Shown piece by piece: positions 22,347 to 34,313 of a stretch of 64,000 nt of DNA; the stretch's first letter is position 1; the number at the start of each line of letters is the position of its first letter. The DNA comes from Dacryopinax spathularia (taxonomy: Eukaryota > Basidiomycota > Dacrymycetes > Dacrymycetales > Dacrymycetaceae): assembly GCA_037974965.1 (NCBI GenBank), contig JBBPFI010000010.1:1116001-1180000 (forward strand), written 5' to 3'. The translations under genes were made by a program, and so were the position numbers. The notes under the pieces are model-generated. The model saw only the letters and a program-made list of their open reading frames with translations, was not told the DNA's origin and did no database searches.

Positions 22347-24358
22347 TTAGAGAGAGTCGAAGAGAGAACGGAACTACAGGTCGTCGTCAGGTCAGCCGAA
22401 ACCAGAGTAGAGACCGACTCACGACATTGGGTCCTTGGTGCTGAGTAGGCCCGTACTCCTCAGACTCGTCAGCATCCACGTTGTTATTGTTGGCGGCATC
22501 ACCGGTCGAATGATAGGAACCACTAAGGTATACGGGGTTGATAGTCTGCCACCACTTAGCTAGGAGTCCTCAGATCTAATAGGTCCTGCTCACCGGCTCC
22601 TGGTATGTGCCAACTGCACGGGTTGGAATGGGCGTGATATCCGCGTCAGCCTCGTCCTTCATCGCTCCAGAGGCATTGTACGGCGTAAACATCAGGAAGG
22701 GGCTAAGAGAGATACGGTCGTCCACACTGCCGCGATGATCATCAGCTTCTCCAGAAGTATGGTACGTGGGCGCCGTGGATGAGGAAGGTCCGGGTGGCGC
22801 GGCATCGTCCAAATCGATGTCTGACTCGGCAAGGATCGCAGCCGTGTCGAGGCGGCTCATGATGTCTGCCGCTTCCCCCTCGTTCACCTCACCCCCGTAA
22901 ACGCGCAGAGAGCTGCGCTCTTCTCGAGCCTGAAGAGCCTTGATCCGGTGTGCTGCGGCCGGGGAGGGACTGTGCGGACGGTTCTCTTTATCTTCGATAC
23001 GGCGCCTTTTATGCGAAGTTGGCGTCGTAGGCGTTGTCGGCGTCCTGTTGCGGCGCAGAGACCCGTGGGTGGGAGAAGCGATAGCATTTAGTTGCTCCTG
23101 CACCGTAGCCATGGCCGCAGCGGTCGCCGCAGCCGTAGCATGCGGTCCCCAAGGCAACCCGTCGCTGGTCGCCAAGAAGTACTCGACATACCAGTCTTGA
23201 ACCGCGTCCTTGGGGGGAAACGAATCAGATATCGTCATCACCAGCGGACTCGGCGCGGATGTGTATGTCCATCTGATGTTCCTATCCATTTTGGCAACGA
23301 GCGCGAGAGCAGCCTTGAATGACATGAGCCAGAGGATCATTTCGTTAAGCCTGAATCGCTTACGGCGAAGTACCTGTTGTTGACGTTGAAGGAGAAGGGT
23401 TCCGGGGTGGGACTAGACTCGATCAGGTCCGCTTTAAAGAAGCTCAGCTCCGTGTAAAGCTTTCCGCGCCCTGTGATGTGTATGTCAGCAATGGTTCCAG
23501 ACCTAGGAGTGGGGACCAACCAGCAACGGCTTCTACTTTAACGAGGTCTTCCTCGAAGGTTATAATCACAAAGCCATCCGCCTTCGATGTGAAAGCATGC
23601 AGCACCTTGTTGATGGACTTGCACGCCATAGGGCTGAGAACGAGGTGAGGAAGCAGCCCGAAATCTTCATCCATCCTGGGTTGATTAGGCGCGTCCGGCA
23701 CGTCGATGAGTTCAAAGCGGTACGTGTACGAAACACCTAGCAGAACATAGCATATATGCGTCAGTTGACACGATGCGGCTCGAAGTAAAGCTCAGGCTCA
23801 CCGTGAGGCAGGGAGAACCTGACGAAAAATGCACTCTCCACACCATGCTCGTGTTCCATCCAGTCGGGATACTCGTCCTCGTCTTCTTCCATATCTTCGG
23901 ATGGTTTATAGATGAGAATGGTGGCAGAGATTAGGCCAGCCGCTTTGAAGGGGAGCGCCTTGAAGCGCGTTTCGAGCAGCTTGATGTACAGGAACGATGA
24001 ATCCTGGTCCCCTTCGGCCAGAGATACAGGGGAGGGCTGGTAGAGAATATTCGGCGAGAGACCAGGCGTATGATACTTCATAAAGAATGACCGATGAAGG
24101 ACAGCTTTTGCATGAGCAGAACGGGCCATACACCATGTCCGAAGGTGTAGCTATATGCACATCAGAAACTGTAAACGTGAACGGCCTTGCAGGCAGCGCA
24201 CCTCGTCAGGCATAGTGATAATCTCCATCTCATCGCCGTACTTGCTCAAGCTCCGCAGGATCTCATACAGGTCTAATACTCAGCTGCAGATCCCGACCCC
24301 AGAAAGGAGACTAACCTCTAGCAGCGCTGGGGCTTACGGTAGCATTCAGTACGATCAT
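22347..24358 (-). CDS. RAD9-like checkpoint clamp subunit, left-arm copy
   Basis: Mirror image of the right-arm gene at 36584-38595 (each base x maps to 60942 minus x), with the same eight exons and, by eye, the same 551-residue product. See the right-arm entry for domains. Rad9 is one subunit of the ring-shaped 9-1-1 clamp (Rad9-Rad1-Hus1) loaded at damaged DNA. Both copies look complete, so either could be expressed. Upstream of this copy lies the truncated PIF1 with the same 151-bp divergent promoter. Confidence 0.7.
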
Positions 24359-24509
24359 GGCAGCTGATAAGCGGTGATTAAAGTAGAGGCGATGGCTGAA
24401 AGTGTGTTGTTGTCAGAGGAGAGAATGGGTATGTTTGGAAGTACAGTGAGGAGAATAATACAGAGCGGATAAGTGGTCGTACAGGCGGAAGTTCTAGCAG
24501 GGCGAGAAT

Positions 24510-25310
24510 GTGTCCCGCACGCCCAGGTTGAACGCCCTGACGTCGACTCTGCTGATCCCTACTGCATGTCTCCTGCTGTCTGCAACGTTCACCTCGACGC
24601 ACCACCTTGCTATGAACTACTACGGAATACCGCTGCAAAAGCGCGAGAAGCATCTCAAAACTCAGGCGGACTGCCGGGTGGAATTCATGAGACGCATGAT
24701 GTCTCGTGTGGCACGTCATTCGTACGCACCTCTCAACCCGACCCCAGCAGTAACCTGGACGCCTGGATCTGCCCTGGACGAGGCTCCTCCTAGGGGGGAA
24801 TCGGATACCCCGCTCTTGCAGGTTGACTTCCATTCGCCAGACCAGACGATAAACGATGAAAGCATCTGTCTGGGGTATGAGCAGAAATACTTAGTCGGCC
24901 GCGCAAGGGAGGGGCGCAGTTTCTTCTTCAGTGGAGCAGCAGGTGTGCCGCCTACTATTCGAAGGGATACTGGGTTATTGATTACTCTTGCAGGCACCGG
25001 AAAGACAGTTGCGCTACTTGCCATCATCAAAGCGCTAGAAGAGATCCACCCTCGCAGCGCAATCGGAGTCTGCGCAACGACCGGACTTGCTGCTTCTCAC
25101 ATTGGGGGTACTACTCTCCACTCGTGGGCCGGTATCGGGCTAGGAGAGGGATCAGCGGCGGATATGGCGGCGGCTATTCGTAGCTCTCCGAAGGCACTGG
25201 AGCGCTGCTTGATCGCCAGTATAGTACTGACTGGACGGCGTACCGCTACCTTGCGGAGCCAGTCCCAAAATCCTTTAACAAGAGCTACGTTGTATAGATC
25301 CGGTCTTTAA
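24510..25310 (+). pseudogene. Truncated PIF1 helicase copy (left arm)
   Basis: Exon 1 (24510-24942) and the first 219 bases of exon 2 (24994-25212) match the right-arm PIF1 exactly as far as I can see. They include the Walker A motif (GTGKT) and the CATTGLAASHIGG motif Ia region. The homology stops at 25212, just before the Walker B aspartate block, and the frame runs on through unrelated sequence to a stop at 25310. The product would be about 250 residues and cannot be an active helicase. It marks the inner edge of the duplication. Confidence 0.85.
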
Positions 25311-25537
25311 ATGTTGACAATGATCGTCACGGTTTTAGTGCGTCGCATCAGGCTACAGGGTAGCCGCCGCGGCCTGTGTCCTCGTGCCTCTGGACAATCC
25401 ATAGTTCCAGGACCGTTCCCCTGGGTTGTCGCTATGGGCAGAAAGCGGATTCGAATCCTTATCGTCCTATCTGCGGATACACAACTCGCACACTATGGCA
25501 ACGACCCGCTACTGAGAAGGGCACTAGACGGGGAAGC
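25213..25537. other. Start of the unique spacer between the arms
   Basis: No gene supported. Open frames are short and shadow the 3' end of the minus-strand gene that follows. Confidence 0.35.
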
Positions 25538-28500
25538 TCACTTCTCTGTCCTCTTTTGCCGCTTCTTCTTCTTCCTTTTCTCCGCTTTTTCCTGCTTGGT
25601 TTCGGGAGGGCGTCCGCGTAAGCGGAATATACGACCTTGCTGCGTCCACAAGAAAGGTTTACTTGGCGTACTCCGTTTAGCGATTCCGACGGCAAACTCT
25701 GGCCAAGTCGCCTGCTCTTGCTCGTCGAGTTCCGCTGCCAGCTCGCTGAAATCCGTCTCGCATTCGTAACAATCGTGAGGTACTGCAGCCAGATTAGTAG
25801 CTCGGACCATCAGCCGCTCGCCATGCTTACTGTCCACCATCTTGTCGGTGCGGAACATGCAGGGTACTTGTTTTCCGCTACAATGCGTGCATTTCTCACC
25901 TAGTACACGCCAGCAGGTCTCCGTCCATTTGCTTTGGCTTTTCTTCGTCTTGCTTTGCGACCAGCAACGCTGGCATGTCTGGCACCTGTAGAAACCATGC
26001 GCGATCTTGAGATGATATAAGGATCGCCTCGAGAAAGAGCAGAGTAGATACTCACGATTACGAAGCGCTCCCTAGGGCGGAAGCGGGTTATGACGACGCC
26101 CGCACGGCGAATGCGGGCCCGGTTAAGTTTCCACCAGGGATAATACTTAGGCATAATCTTCGAACCAACCACGTTTTTTTCATATTTTTGAAGGGCGCGC
26201 TCCGTTTGGGCAAACCATACGCGGGGTACGAAGTCGGTCGCTTCCGTGCCCTTGTAGTAAGGATTATCCGCTCTGCGACAATCTTCGTGAATGCTGATCC
26301 AGCCCTTCTGAGCGATAGCGGCGTTGCGCAGGGACACCTGCGAATGCTCTCCATTGGGAGACCAATCGCTGAGCTCGTCGACCGGAAGATTTAGAGTTTC
26401 GTCATCCGTCATCTCAGTTTCATCGTAGATCCATGTTTTGTCGGTCGTCGCCTGATCGGAGGGTACTTCGGCCGGCCTTTCCATGCCCGTGAGGGGTGGG
26501 CCGCCGATATCAGGGACGGGGGGAAGTGAGCTGTTGGACGGATTTGGCGAGAGGTCCCCAACGTTTGGAGTAGCAAGAGGCGACAGCGGACGTTGAACTT
26601 GATCAGACGATCTGACCGGGTGTCGTGATGCATCTGGTTGTCCACCTCCAACGTCTTCTGACCTTTGCAAAGCTTCTCCTTCGTTTCGCTCGTCCTCTTC
26701 GCTCGTCCCATCTGAATCCAGTCTTGAATCGTCCGTATCCTCTTGCTGCGTGCGACGCCGTTTGGTTTGTGATGCTAATAAAGGTACAGTCGGATCTGGG
26801 TCCTGAGGCATGTCTTCCTCTGTTGACTCGGGGAGCACCGGCTTCGCATCTCCCTGCCTCAAGCTAGTCTCGCTCACAGCAGCGTTAGGAAGGAGCATCT
26901 GTGGTTCCTCTCCAGAATCCACTAAAAGATCAGCTCCTGGTGGCTCGAAAGCGCCGTTGCCACTACCTCTGGGAGGATCAGAATGGTCAGACGACCAAGC
27001 GTTCAGCAGGTCGATCGATGGAGGGAGCTGAGCGCGACATGCGACTGCTACGCTGTCCACGCCCTCCCGGGCAGGGTTGCCAGCTGATATGGAGCGAAGA
27101 GGATCCAATATTGAGGCAGCCTTAGCGAGATAACTCTCCGTCTTCCGTCTCAGTTGAGTATCTGCTATGCCCATGGCAGTCTTATGCTGCTGACGATGAC
27201 ACCAGGGCACGCACGTCGGATTCGGGAGGTGTTCTCGTATTCGCACGTCGCCTCGCTTTGCCAGAGCATGGGCTTCATGCAGGAGCTTAAGCACGTCGGC
27301 ATGAAAAGCCCCGGGAATCATATCAAATACTTGCGATTCGAAGCACGCATAGAACAGGCCCTGTATCACTTAAGAAAGGGACTATCCAAGACGAGCCAGG
27401 CACTTACGAGCAACCGGCACGCCATTACTACACGGTCTCTGCGCTCTGTTGCCGTCTCTCGTCTCGGAGGTGTGAGCATCGGTGACAATCGGTCTTGCCA
27501 ATGCTTGAATTTCATGAACTGAACGCCGCGCGGTCGAAGAGTTTCGGCCGGATCACAACGTAAAACAAGGGCGAGAGGCAAGCGTTGTAAAGGAAGAATT
27601 GCACCGGGTATAGCAAGTGACAGTAGTTCGTCGGAGCCCACGAGATCGTTCAATTGCTTTAGAAGAGTGATCAGGTTCTCGACCATCGTCGTACTGATTT
27701 CAGAATAGGCAACATAATGCTCAAGAAGGAACTGTATCTGTCGCGGCGTGAAAACCCGTCGGCGACCATTAGCACGACAAAGGTGATAATCACTCACCCA
27801 GGCGTCTGTGGTATAAAGGATATAGAAACCGACGCTTTCTCTACTGGCGTCCTGCGACCACTTGGCGTCCGGGATTATGGACCGCACAAGCTGATTGCCG
27901 TACTCCACACTCAAATGCATCTGGACGAAGCTCTGTCGAGGTATGCCAGTATTTTGCCACCAATCTTGGTCCCTGCCTTTCTTCCTTGCATCGGTCGGAG
28001 CGTTGATCCAAATCCAAGCTTCGCGCCCCAGAGCGTAATTACGAAAGCTGTCTGGTGCGCAGGAAGCATGCAAGGCGGTCACCTCGGGCTTGAAACCGCA
28101 GGCGAAGATAGTATCTCTCGCGTACAGCATGTCACTGAGCAACCGCGTCCGCAAAATTCCCGGAAGAGGTCGGATTCTCAGAGCCATCGCAGCGTTCCAA
28201 ATAATATCCTAGAGGACTCGTTGGAAGGACCTGGTCAAAAGGACAGAAAGAGGAGCTGGGACGCGTACCCATAATTCTCGCACGACGGCGACATGTGCCT
28301 TCGCTCTGTTGCCGGAACCATCAGCTCGAAGGTCTGGACCATGGCCGAGGAGATCTATGAGAGATTTGGTTGCATGTGCGAATGCGTAACGCAACCGTTC
28401 GTCCCAGTTCAACGCGATTTGGACGGGTTTCTCTTTCGAGGTGGCTTTCAAATTCAAAAAACCGTCCGATGTGATGATTCCATTCGGACGAGGGGACCCG

Positions 28501-28926
28501 CGCTGCACGACTCCTGCTAAGGCTGGGAAGGAGACGAAGTACTCAGAGGGCAATAAGTTAATGGCGAGAAGTCTGTCTTGAGAAGCAAGCTCAGAGGCTA
28601 ACCCGGCGTCATGCAGCCATTGCCATGTTTTCAAGACGTCAAGAATCCGTTCCTTTAGTGGAATGGGATGTTCGTCGGCAAGGTCAAGGAAGAAGTAGAG
28701 CTTGATCAGTGGATTCTGTAGGGTTCGTTATCAAGCCATTTACTCTGCAGAGTGGTGGAGGCGTACGCACCAGAAGTTTTGACCAGTGCTCGAGTTGAGT
28801 CAGAACCGTCCTCAGGTACTTCTTGTTACGTCGCAGCTGAAGATTCAGATAGGTGGCCACCTTCACAAGCATCTCTTCGAGATATACCGGTAAGCGATAC
28901 TTCACGGCGGTTTGGACGGCTGCCAT
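25538..28926 (-). CDS. Unknown 1049-residue protein with Cys-rich, basic C-terminus
   Basis: Five exons, read from 28926: 28926-28771, 28715-28269, 28208-27408, 27360-26056, 25978-25538; all join in phase 0. The first 470 residues look globular and mostly helical (start MAAVQTAVKYRLPVYLEEML). A long acidic, Ser/Pro-rich disordered part follows (about 560-780; EEDERNEGEALQRSEDVGGG style) with a nuclear-signal-like QTKRRRTQ. The last exon has a candidate zinc site: C905-x2-C908-x16-C925-x7-C933-x2-C936-x6-C943, then HDCYEC and a very basic end (KAEKRKKKKRQKR). That suggests a nuclear, possibly DNA-binding protein. I do not recognise the family. The last acceptor (GCCAG, ending at 25979) was chosen because it keeps the frame open to the stop. 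Confidence 0.65.
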
Positions 28927-29397
28927 AGTGCGGGGAGAGTGGCAGGACACGGGCGGGGCATGGGCGCCTCCTCCTTCGACGCCCCCTGTCATTGCAGAGG
29001 TTCAAGCCAGTGCCTACGAAGCGGTCTCGTTCTAGTACTACCATCAGACCAAAGTACCCGTGTTCTGGAAAGTATCGTACATATATGGTACGGACGGTTG
29101 AGAACCTGATGGTCGGCAGAAGAATACCTTTTCGGGCGGATTACCAGAAACGGCTTGTTTGAGGATGCACGAGGCACCATTCTTTTGTTTCCGTCGGTTA
29201 GTAAGGCTGGTTCCACATGATCAAGATGCGGTGACACACGCAGCCTCAGCTGAGGCGCTTCGTGTGGTCGCAGAGGGCTGGCTGGCTGTGAGGGGGTGAA
29301 GAGGCCTGCTGGCCTGGATACGTACTAATAGAAGTTCCCTCTTGCCAGAACCGCTACATACTGCATCAACCGATCCTCTCTTCATCTTATATCTAAC

Positions 29398-31447
29398 ATG
29401 GCCAACATGTTTATTGGGGACCGCTATTCCGCTACTATGGCCGACTGGTCGCCGCTATACGAGGAAAGAGCGTCCAACGTCGGACTGGGAGGCAGCACGC
29501 CCTTCGACACACGAGCCCGTGCTCCCATCACACGGTCCCCAGACAAGCTCTATACGTACCGTTCTGTTGAGCGAGTCCTCGTCCCCGGCTTTCAATCTTG
29601 CATCGCATGGGCTGCGGTCAAAGGACCATGGACCATCTCCATCGATCAGCTCGGATATATAACAGTGGTCCATCAAAGCTACAAAGGCTCATTCCCCAAC
29701 GCCCCGCGCGCCGCACCAGGCTTGTACAAGTGGACGCCGCCCTTCCTCGCCCATGGAAGCAGTGGTCGACTCGGTCTGGATGGAACGCCTCAGATCCGGC
29801 AGTCGTCGTCGGATCAGGTGGACATTTTGGTGTCTTGGTTCCGAGACGACCTATCTACGCTTCTTACGTTGTCTGGCGATATGCCGGTGGCGAGGAATAC
29901 GACAAGACAGACATTTTTCGTCTCATTCTCAGCATTTTCCGATCCTCGTCACATCGAGATCGAGAGGTCCGCTCGTCCGGTCGCGTGGGGGGGTCCATGG
30001 GCTTGTTTCGCTGAGAAGGATGGGCTGCCTCGCGTCCATGTACGAAATTTGGCGGATCAGAGGGAGGTCGACGTAGCCCTTGATACCTATGTGCGTGACA
30101 CCTCTCTCGTTTCTAGAGCGTAAATTGATGGACATATGATAGCATGGCTCTGTCTATGGAATATTCGCCGCGCCCTCCCTCTCATTATTTTTGCTAAATA
30201 ATGAGTGGGACGGTGTCAGAGTCTTTGATATCGGCTCCATCAACAATCTTGCAGTCCACAAGGCGCGCAGAGAGGAGACATATTCGACCGCCGATCGCGT
30301 CCAGCCAGAAGCACAATGCCAGATCGGTGGAATACCTCACGACGCTGTCGTCCTGGATCATCCCGAGATTGGCATGGTTCTCGCCATTCGCCGCCAACGC
30401 GATTACATCCTTTACTGTCAAGTAGACATCGAGGGTTACGGGGAACCGTGCCCTTGGGCTACCCTGCCAACTCCTGAGCAGGAAACAGTCTCTGCGATCT
30501 GTTTCGGGCCGGAGCCGGATCTTCTGCTCGTCCTCGTACACGACATCGGCAGCCAGACAAGCAAGATACGGATCGCTGTTCTGCCGCCTGTTCCGGCAAT
30601 GTATCGGAAGAAACCGAGGCCTTGCGTCGGCAACTGGGAGCTCGCAGTGACAGAGAAAGAATCTGATCTGCTCCGTCATTGTGACTCCCTTCACGTGCTC
30701 GCAACCGGGGCTACGTCCGGCTGTACGTTGCTGGTGGGGCAGAAGGAGTCGCGTCTCTGGTTCGTGGTCAGCTGTGATATCTGCTCCACGAACCGCGAAG
30801 CTGCACCAATTATCCATATCCCTTCCTGGATGCTAGAACAATATGGAAGCCATATCCCCACGAAAGAACAAGCCCTCGTAAGTATACAATGTACACGTTA
30901 TGACGCGGGCAATGCTAATTTTCGTCTGCCGCAGCATGTTCGCGCTCGTACGGCAGCCGGTGGACTCATTCGGGAAGCTCCAGTGATTTCCCCTCAGCGG
31001 GTGACATGTCTTCCTTCGGAATGCAGTGAGCCAGAGCAGATTGCTCTGTATAAGGCCGAGTTTTACAGTCGACCTGGACCTGCCTGGGAAGCTGTTCTCT
31101 CATTTGGCGTATCGCGCCCTTTCACCCTGATCAGCGCTCACGTCGAAAGTTACGTATCGACCTGGGTGGCTGACCTTCTCACACCGAGGGGGAGTCGCTA
31201 CATCGCATTGCGTGTCCTGGAAGAGGAGGAAGAGACACCAGCTGAACGCTACGTCTTCCGCTACAGCGATAAGGCGGAAGATAGCGTGGCTCTTCTGAAC
31301 TCCGACCAAGGCCGATGGCGTTTCAAGTTATACCATCCCGACGCCTCCGCCCTTGCAGCCGAAATAGAAAATGACGTGCTTCTCATGATCAACGATAGGC
31401 TGGACATAACTGCGCGACGCGCTGCTGCGCTGCGTCTAGGTTGTTGA
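29398..31447 (+). CDS. Unknown protein, WD/propeller-like in style
   Basis: An open frame from ATG 29398 (MANMFIGDRYSATMADWSPL) ends at 30123 and a second in-frame part continues to a stop at 31447. An intron must join them: donor GTGCGT near 30090 and an acceptor close to 30205, not fixed with certainty. A second intron, 30880-30933 or close, has perfect signals (GTAAGTATAC and CTAAT then CGCAG) and is a multiple of three, so the frame stays open through it. The product is about 600-640 residues, rich in beta-strand-like stretches and lacking membrane helices. I recognise no domain. It is divergent to the 1049-residue gene (about 470 bp between starts). Confidence 0.55.
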
Positions 31448-31734
31448 GGAGGGTTATGCTTGTCTTCAGTGCGCGATTCTTTCCAACAACGAGAGCAACC
31501 TAGACATGTCTTGACGACGGTCTTATGCTTAGCCGTAGATTTGCTCTAAGCTCTAGGCTTCTGTACATAGCGACACCTTAACTCATTGTGCGAATCACAT
31601 ACGTTCACCCTCTCGCGAATGCGCGCGCTATGACGAGCTTGAAAATCGGCTTTCATCACCACATGCCATCACATTGTGCGAGCATAGAAACAGGGGTACT
31701 TCAGCAACATGGCAGCTACCTACGCTTGCTACGG
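31448..31734. other. Convergent intergenic stretch
   Basis: Separates two converging 3' ends; no feature seen. Confidence 0.35.
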
Positions 31735-33065
31735 CTAGTGATCATCCTGGACGGGCTCGCCTTGCGAGGTAATGAGATTACGCGGAGGTTCAGGCTGGCT
31801 GAAAAAGTCATATAGGAATGGAATGGTCCACACAAGCTTCGTGAGGAGATGCCAACCATTGCGGTCTTGATACTCGATGTGCAGGGTCACGACCTGCGCG
31901 TCGTCCGCATACGAAATCGCAAGCCTGCATCTCCAACAAGGAGCGACGAGGCAGAGTTTGCCTATGCCGTCTTGAAGGAGCGTGTTAGCCAGCTGCACCA
32001 GCACAGGACCCGTGGAGTTCTGCATGCTCTGGCGGAGGGCGGCGAGGATGTAGGGGACGGACTTCTTCCGGATAGTGACGACCTTGATATCCAAGCCGCG
32101 CCGTGCTTCCGATACCAGAACCCTACGACTCATAACGAATAGCCTGATTTGGTGAGTTAGTAGGTAGAACCTGTGTGAAGGAGAGGCGTACCATATAATG
32201 AACGGTCTCTCCGCGCAATTCAGAATGCCCGCTTGGTCCTTAGGATCGGGACGCTCATCGCCAATCTCACCCCGGGCGCGCGCAAGCCTCTCGAACTCCC
32301 TCATTCCCTCATACTGGACATCGGACATCAGCTCCTGCAGGGCTTGCAGATGCTCTTCCTGGACAACACGCTTGCACCATCCCCTCGTCTTCCAAGGACC
32401 CGGCAGGTTACATCCGGCCAGGGATTCGAGAAGACCAGCAGTCGGCATTTCAGCGCAGGTTCCCGACACAGCAACAGACGAGAGAACGACGGGGGTTCCC
32501 TGCGGACCGAACAGAATCTCCATCCATCCGTAGGTGAGAATGAGCGTAGCATACGTCTCGTTTACGCCGCCCGCGCCAAGTTTATGTCGTATGAATTGCA
32601 CTTCATAAATATCAGGGACACCATGCAAACTAGAGCACTGTACTCACGGAGTGCGTTGCACGCATCGGCAATGACATGCCGGGAGCCCTCCAGATCCAAC
32701 CTCACGCACACAAGTCGGATGTCGGGAATTTGGGGATACTCCAGACCGTCCGGATGTGCCGAGGCGGGAACCAGCCTATAATGGTTTACCTCGAAGCCCC
32801 TTCAGGTTGCGCGTCAGCCGCTTATACCAATACAGCACCAAGGAGAAAACATACGACTGCTTTTCGACCAGGCAGGGATGAATCAGGCCGTTATACATTC
32901 GGTCCCATTGGCTTCCAGCAAAGGCGGGCAGCTGCAGCATAGCCTCGAGCTGCGCTTGCATCGTCTGTATGGGATGAGTCGCGGCAGGTGGAGGTAACAA
33001 GTGGTGCTCACCGATATATCGTTGACGGACAGGAGGGTGCGAAAGGCAGCATAATCGAACGGCAT
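31735..33065 (-). CDS. Unknown protein of about 400 residues
   Basis: Read from ATG 33065: exon 1 33065-33012 (MPFDYAAFRTLLSVNDIS), intron with GTGAGC and CATACAG signals, exon 2 from 32964 (TMQAQLEAMLQLPAFAGSQW), and the last part from about 32590 to the stop at 31735, which contains LILTYGWMEILFGPQGTP and ends FFSQPEPPRNL...PVQDDH. Between about 32810 and 32790 the frame appears to move by one base at a run of four G; I see no intron there, so this may be a frameshift or a misread join. Pairs of Cys (LVAPCWRCRL) occur late. No family recognised. Confidence 0.5.
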
Positions 33066-33481
33066 AACCTCTAAAGCAGATGTTGTGTTGCAATGTGCGA
33101 GAGAATCGAGGATGTGAGTGAGTGGAAGCGCTGACTCAATGTGACGGCCGTTTAAAGGACGACAAGGACACGGCCAGTGGCAGGGTCCGCTGAGTGGCTC
33201 ACACGAGGCCGGTGGCTTCCGGAAGCGGCAAAGATACCTCCCTCGCCACATCAGTCCATTGTGCTCCCATTCCAGACGTGACCAGAAGGAGGCATACAAG
33301 GCGTGTGTGACTATGGGCTCCGGTGGCTTCCATGATTGTAGTGTGTGGAGATAGGCGGGGTTTATCTGTTCAGCATTGTCCCGTAAGCGCCATCGGCAGT
33401 GAGACGGGTTTCTCGCACCTTTTCTTTCCCCTTTGCCATCCAGCAGGATGTTTACTCATGATGCTGCAAATGAACTCCATT
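33066..33481. other. Promoter-side intergenic region
   Basis: Upstream of the minus-strand unknown gene. No supported gene. Confidence 0.35.
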
Positions 33482-33714
33482 CTGTGAGAATCTATGAGGA
33501 TTTTTACGAGCTGCGTGACTACGAAGAACGCTCTTCAGCGCACGACATTGGATGGATGGGCTGGATGAAGGGGGACACGTTGTCGCGTTATGTCTACGAT
33601 ACAGGCCGCATCGATGCTAGGATCTTGCGCATGCGACATCCGACTCTGAAACGCCTGTCAGTTCTATGCTGTTCCATTTGGCCATTGGCACTCACCCTCC
33701 TTCCAGCCTCTAGC
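33482..33714 (-). repeat. 233-bp diverged inverted repeat, copy 2
   Basis: Reverse complement of 20727-20957 at roughly 90% identity by eye. Unlike the long arms, it has accumulated substitutions, so this pairing is older or belongs to a dispersed repeat family. Confidence 0.8.
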
Positions 33715-34313
33715 AATGCACATTTCAACCCAACCATTGCACCAATCTCCGCCCCGGACGCCAGCTCAGGCGCCAATGCTCAACACCCTTTCCCCAGTGT
33801 ATTCAGCCTGAAGACCAATGGGTAAGTATACCGAGTGACCCGTGCTTTCCACCACCCTGGAGAAGCCCTCAGAGGCCAAAGCGGATTACAGGACAAAGGG
33901 GCGTTCCGGGATAGTGACGAGTCCCGCTTCAGGGAGATAGTCGGCATCAAAGGCGCGGTGAGCGCCACACCTGAGCATATGATCCTAAGCATCCGCTGGG
34001 AGCTCGCATGATCGACTGTCAATGGAGGGAATGATGCTGCTCGCAAGTGCTACCGCTCATCTGTGCTGAAGCAGCCAAGCTAACTTCTTGGTAGGTACAA
34101 GGTCTCTCTCAGAGCGCATGGTTACCGTATCTGTCACGGCAAGGGAGGGGACGTCCGTCGCAAGAGCTGCGAATGGGCTGGCCAGGGAAAAGAAGGCAGT
34201 GGCTTATTGACCCGAGCAGAAGTAATTGGCTGTAATATACATTGTGCTAGCATGAACGACAAACATACCCATACTTACCGCGACAGAAACACACCCAGCG
34301 CACTTACGACGTC
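33715..34313. other. Intergenic region after the PIF1 stop
   Basis: No gene or repeat recognised. Confidence 0.35.

Larger units (their letters stand above)
20964..25212 (+). repeat. Left arm of large inverted repeat
   Basis: 4249 bp that match 35730-39830 in reverse complement. Left position x pairs with 60942 minus x from 25212 back to the purine tract with no net length change. Translated frames in both arms agree residue for residue in every case I compared, so identity must be close to 100%. The outer edge starts CCTTGGCTTAATCAATGGG and the inner edge ends GGAGCGCTGCTTGA. The arm carries RAD9 and the first part of PIF1. Confidence 0.95.
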
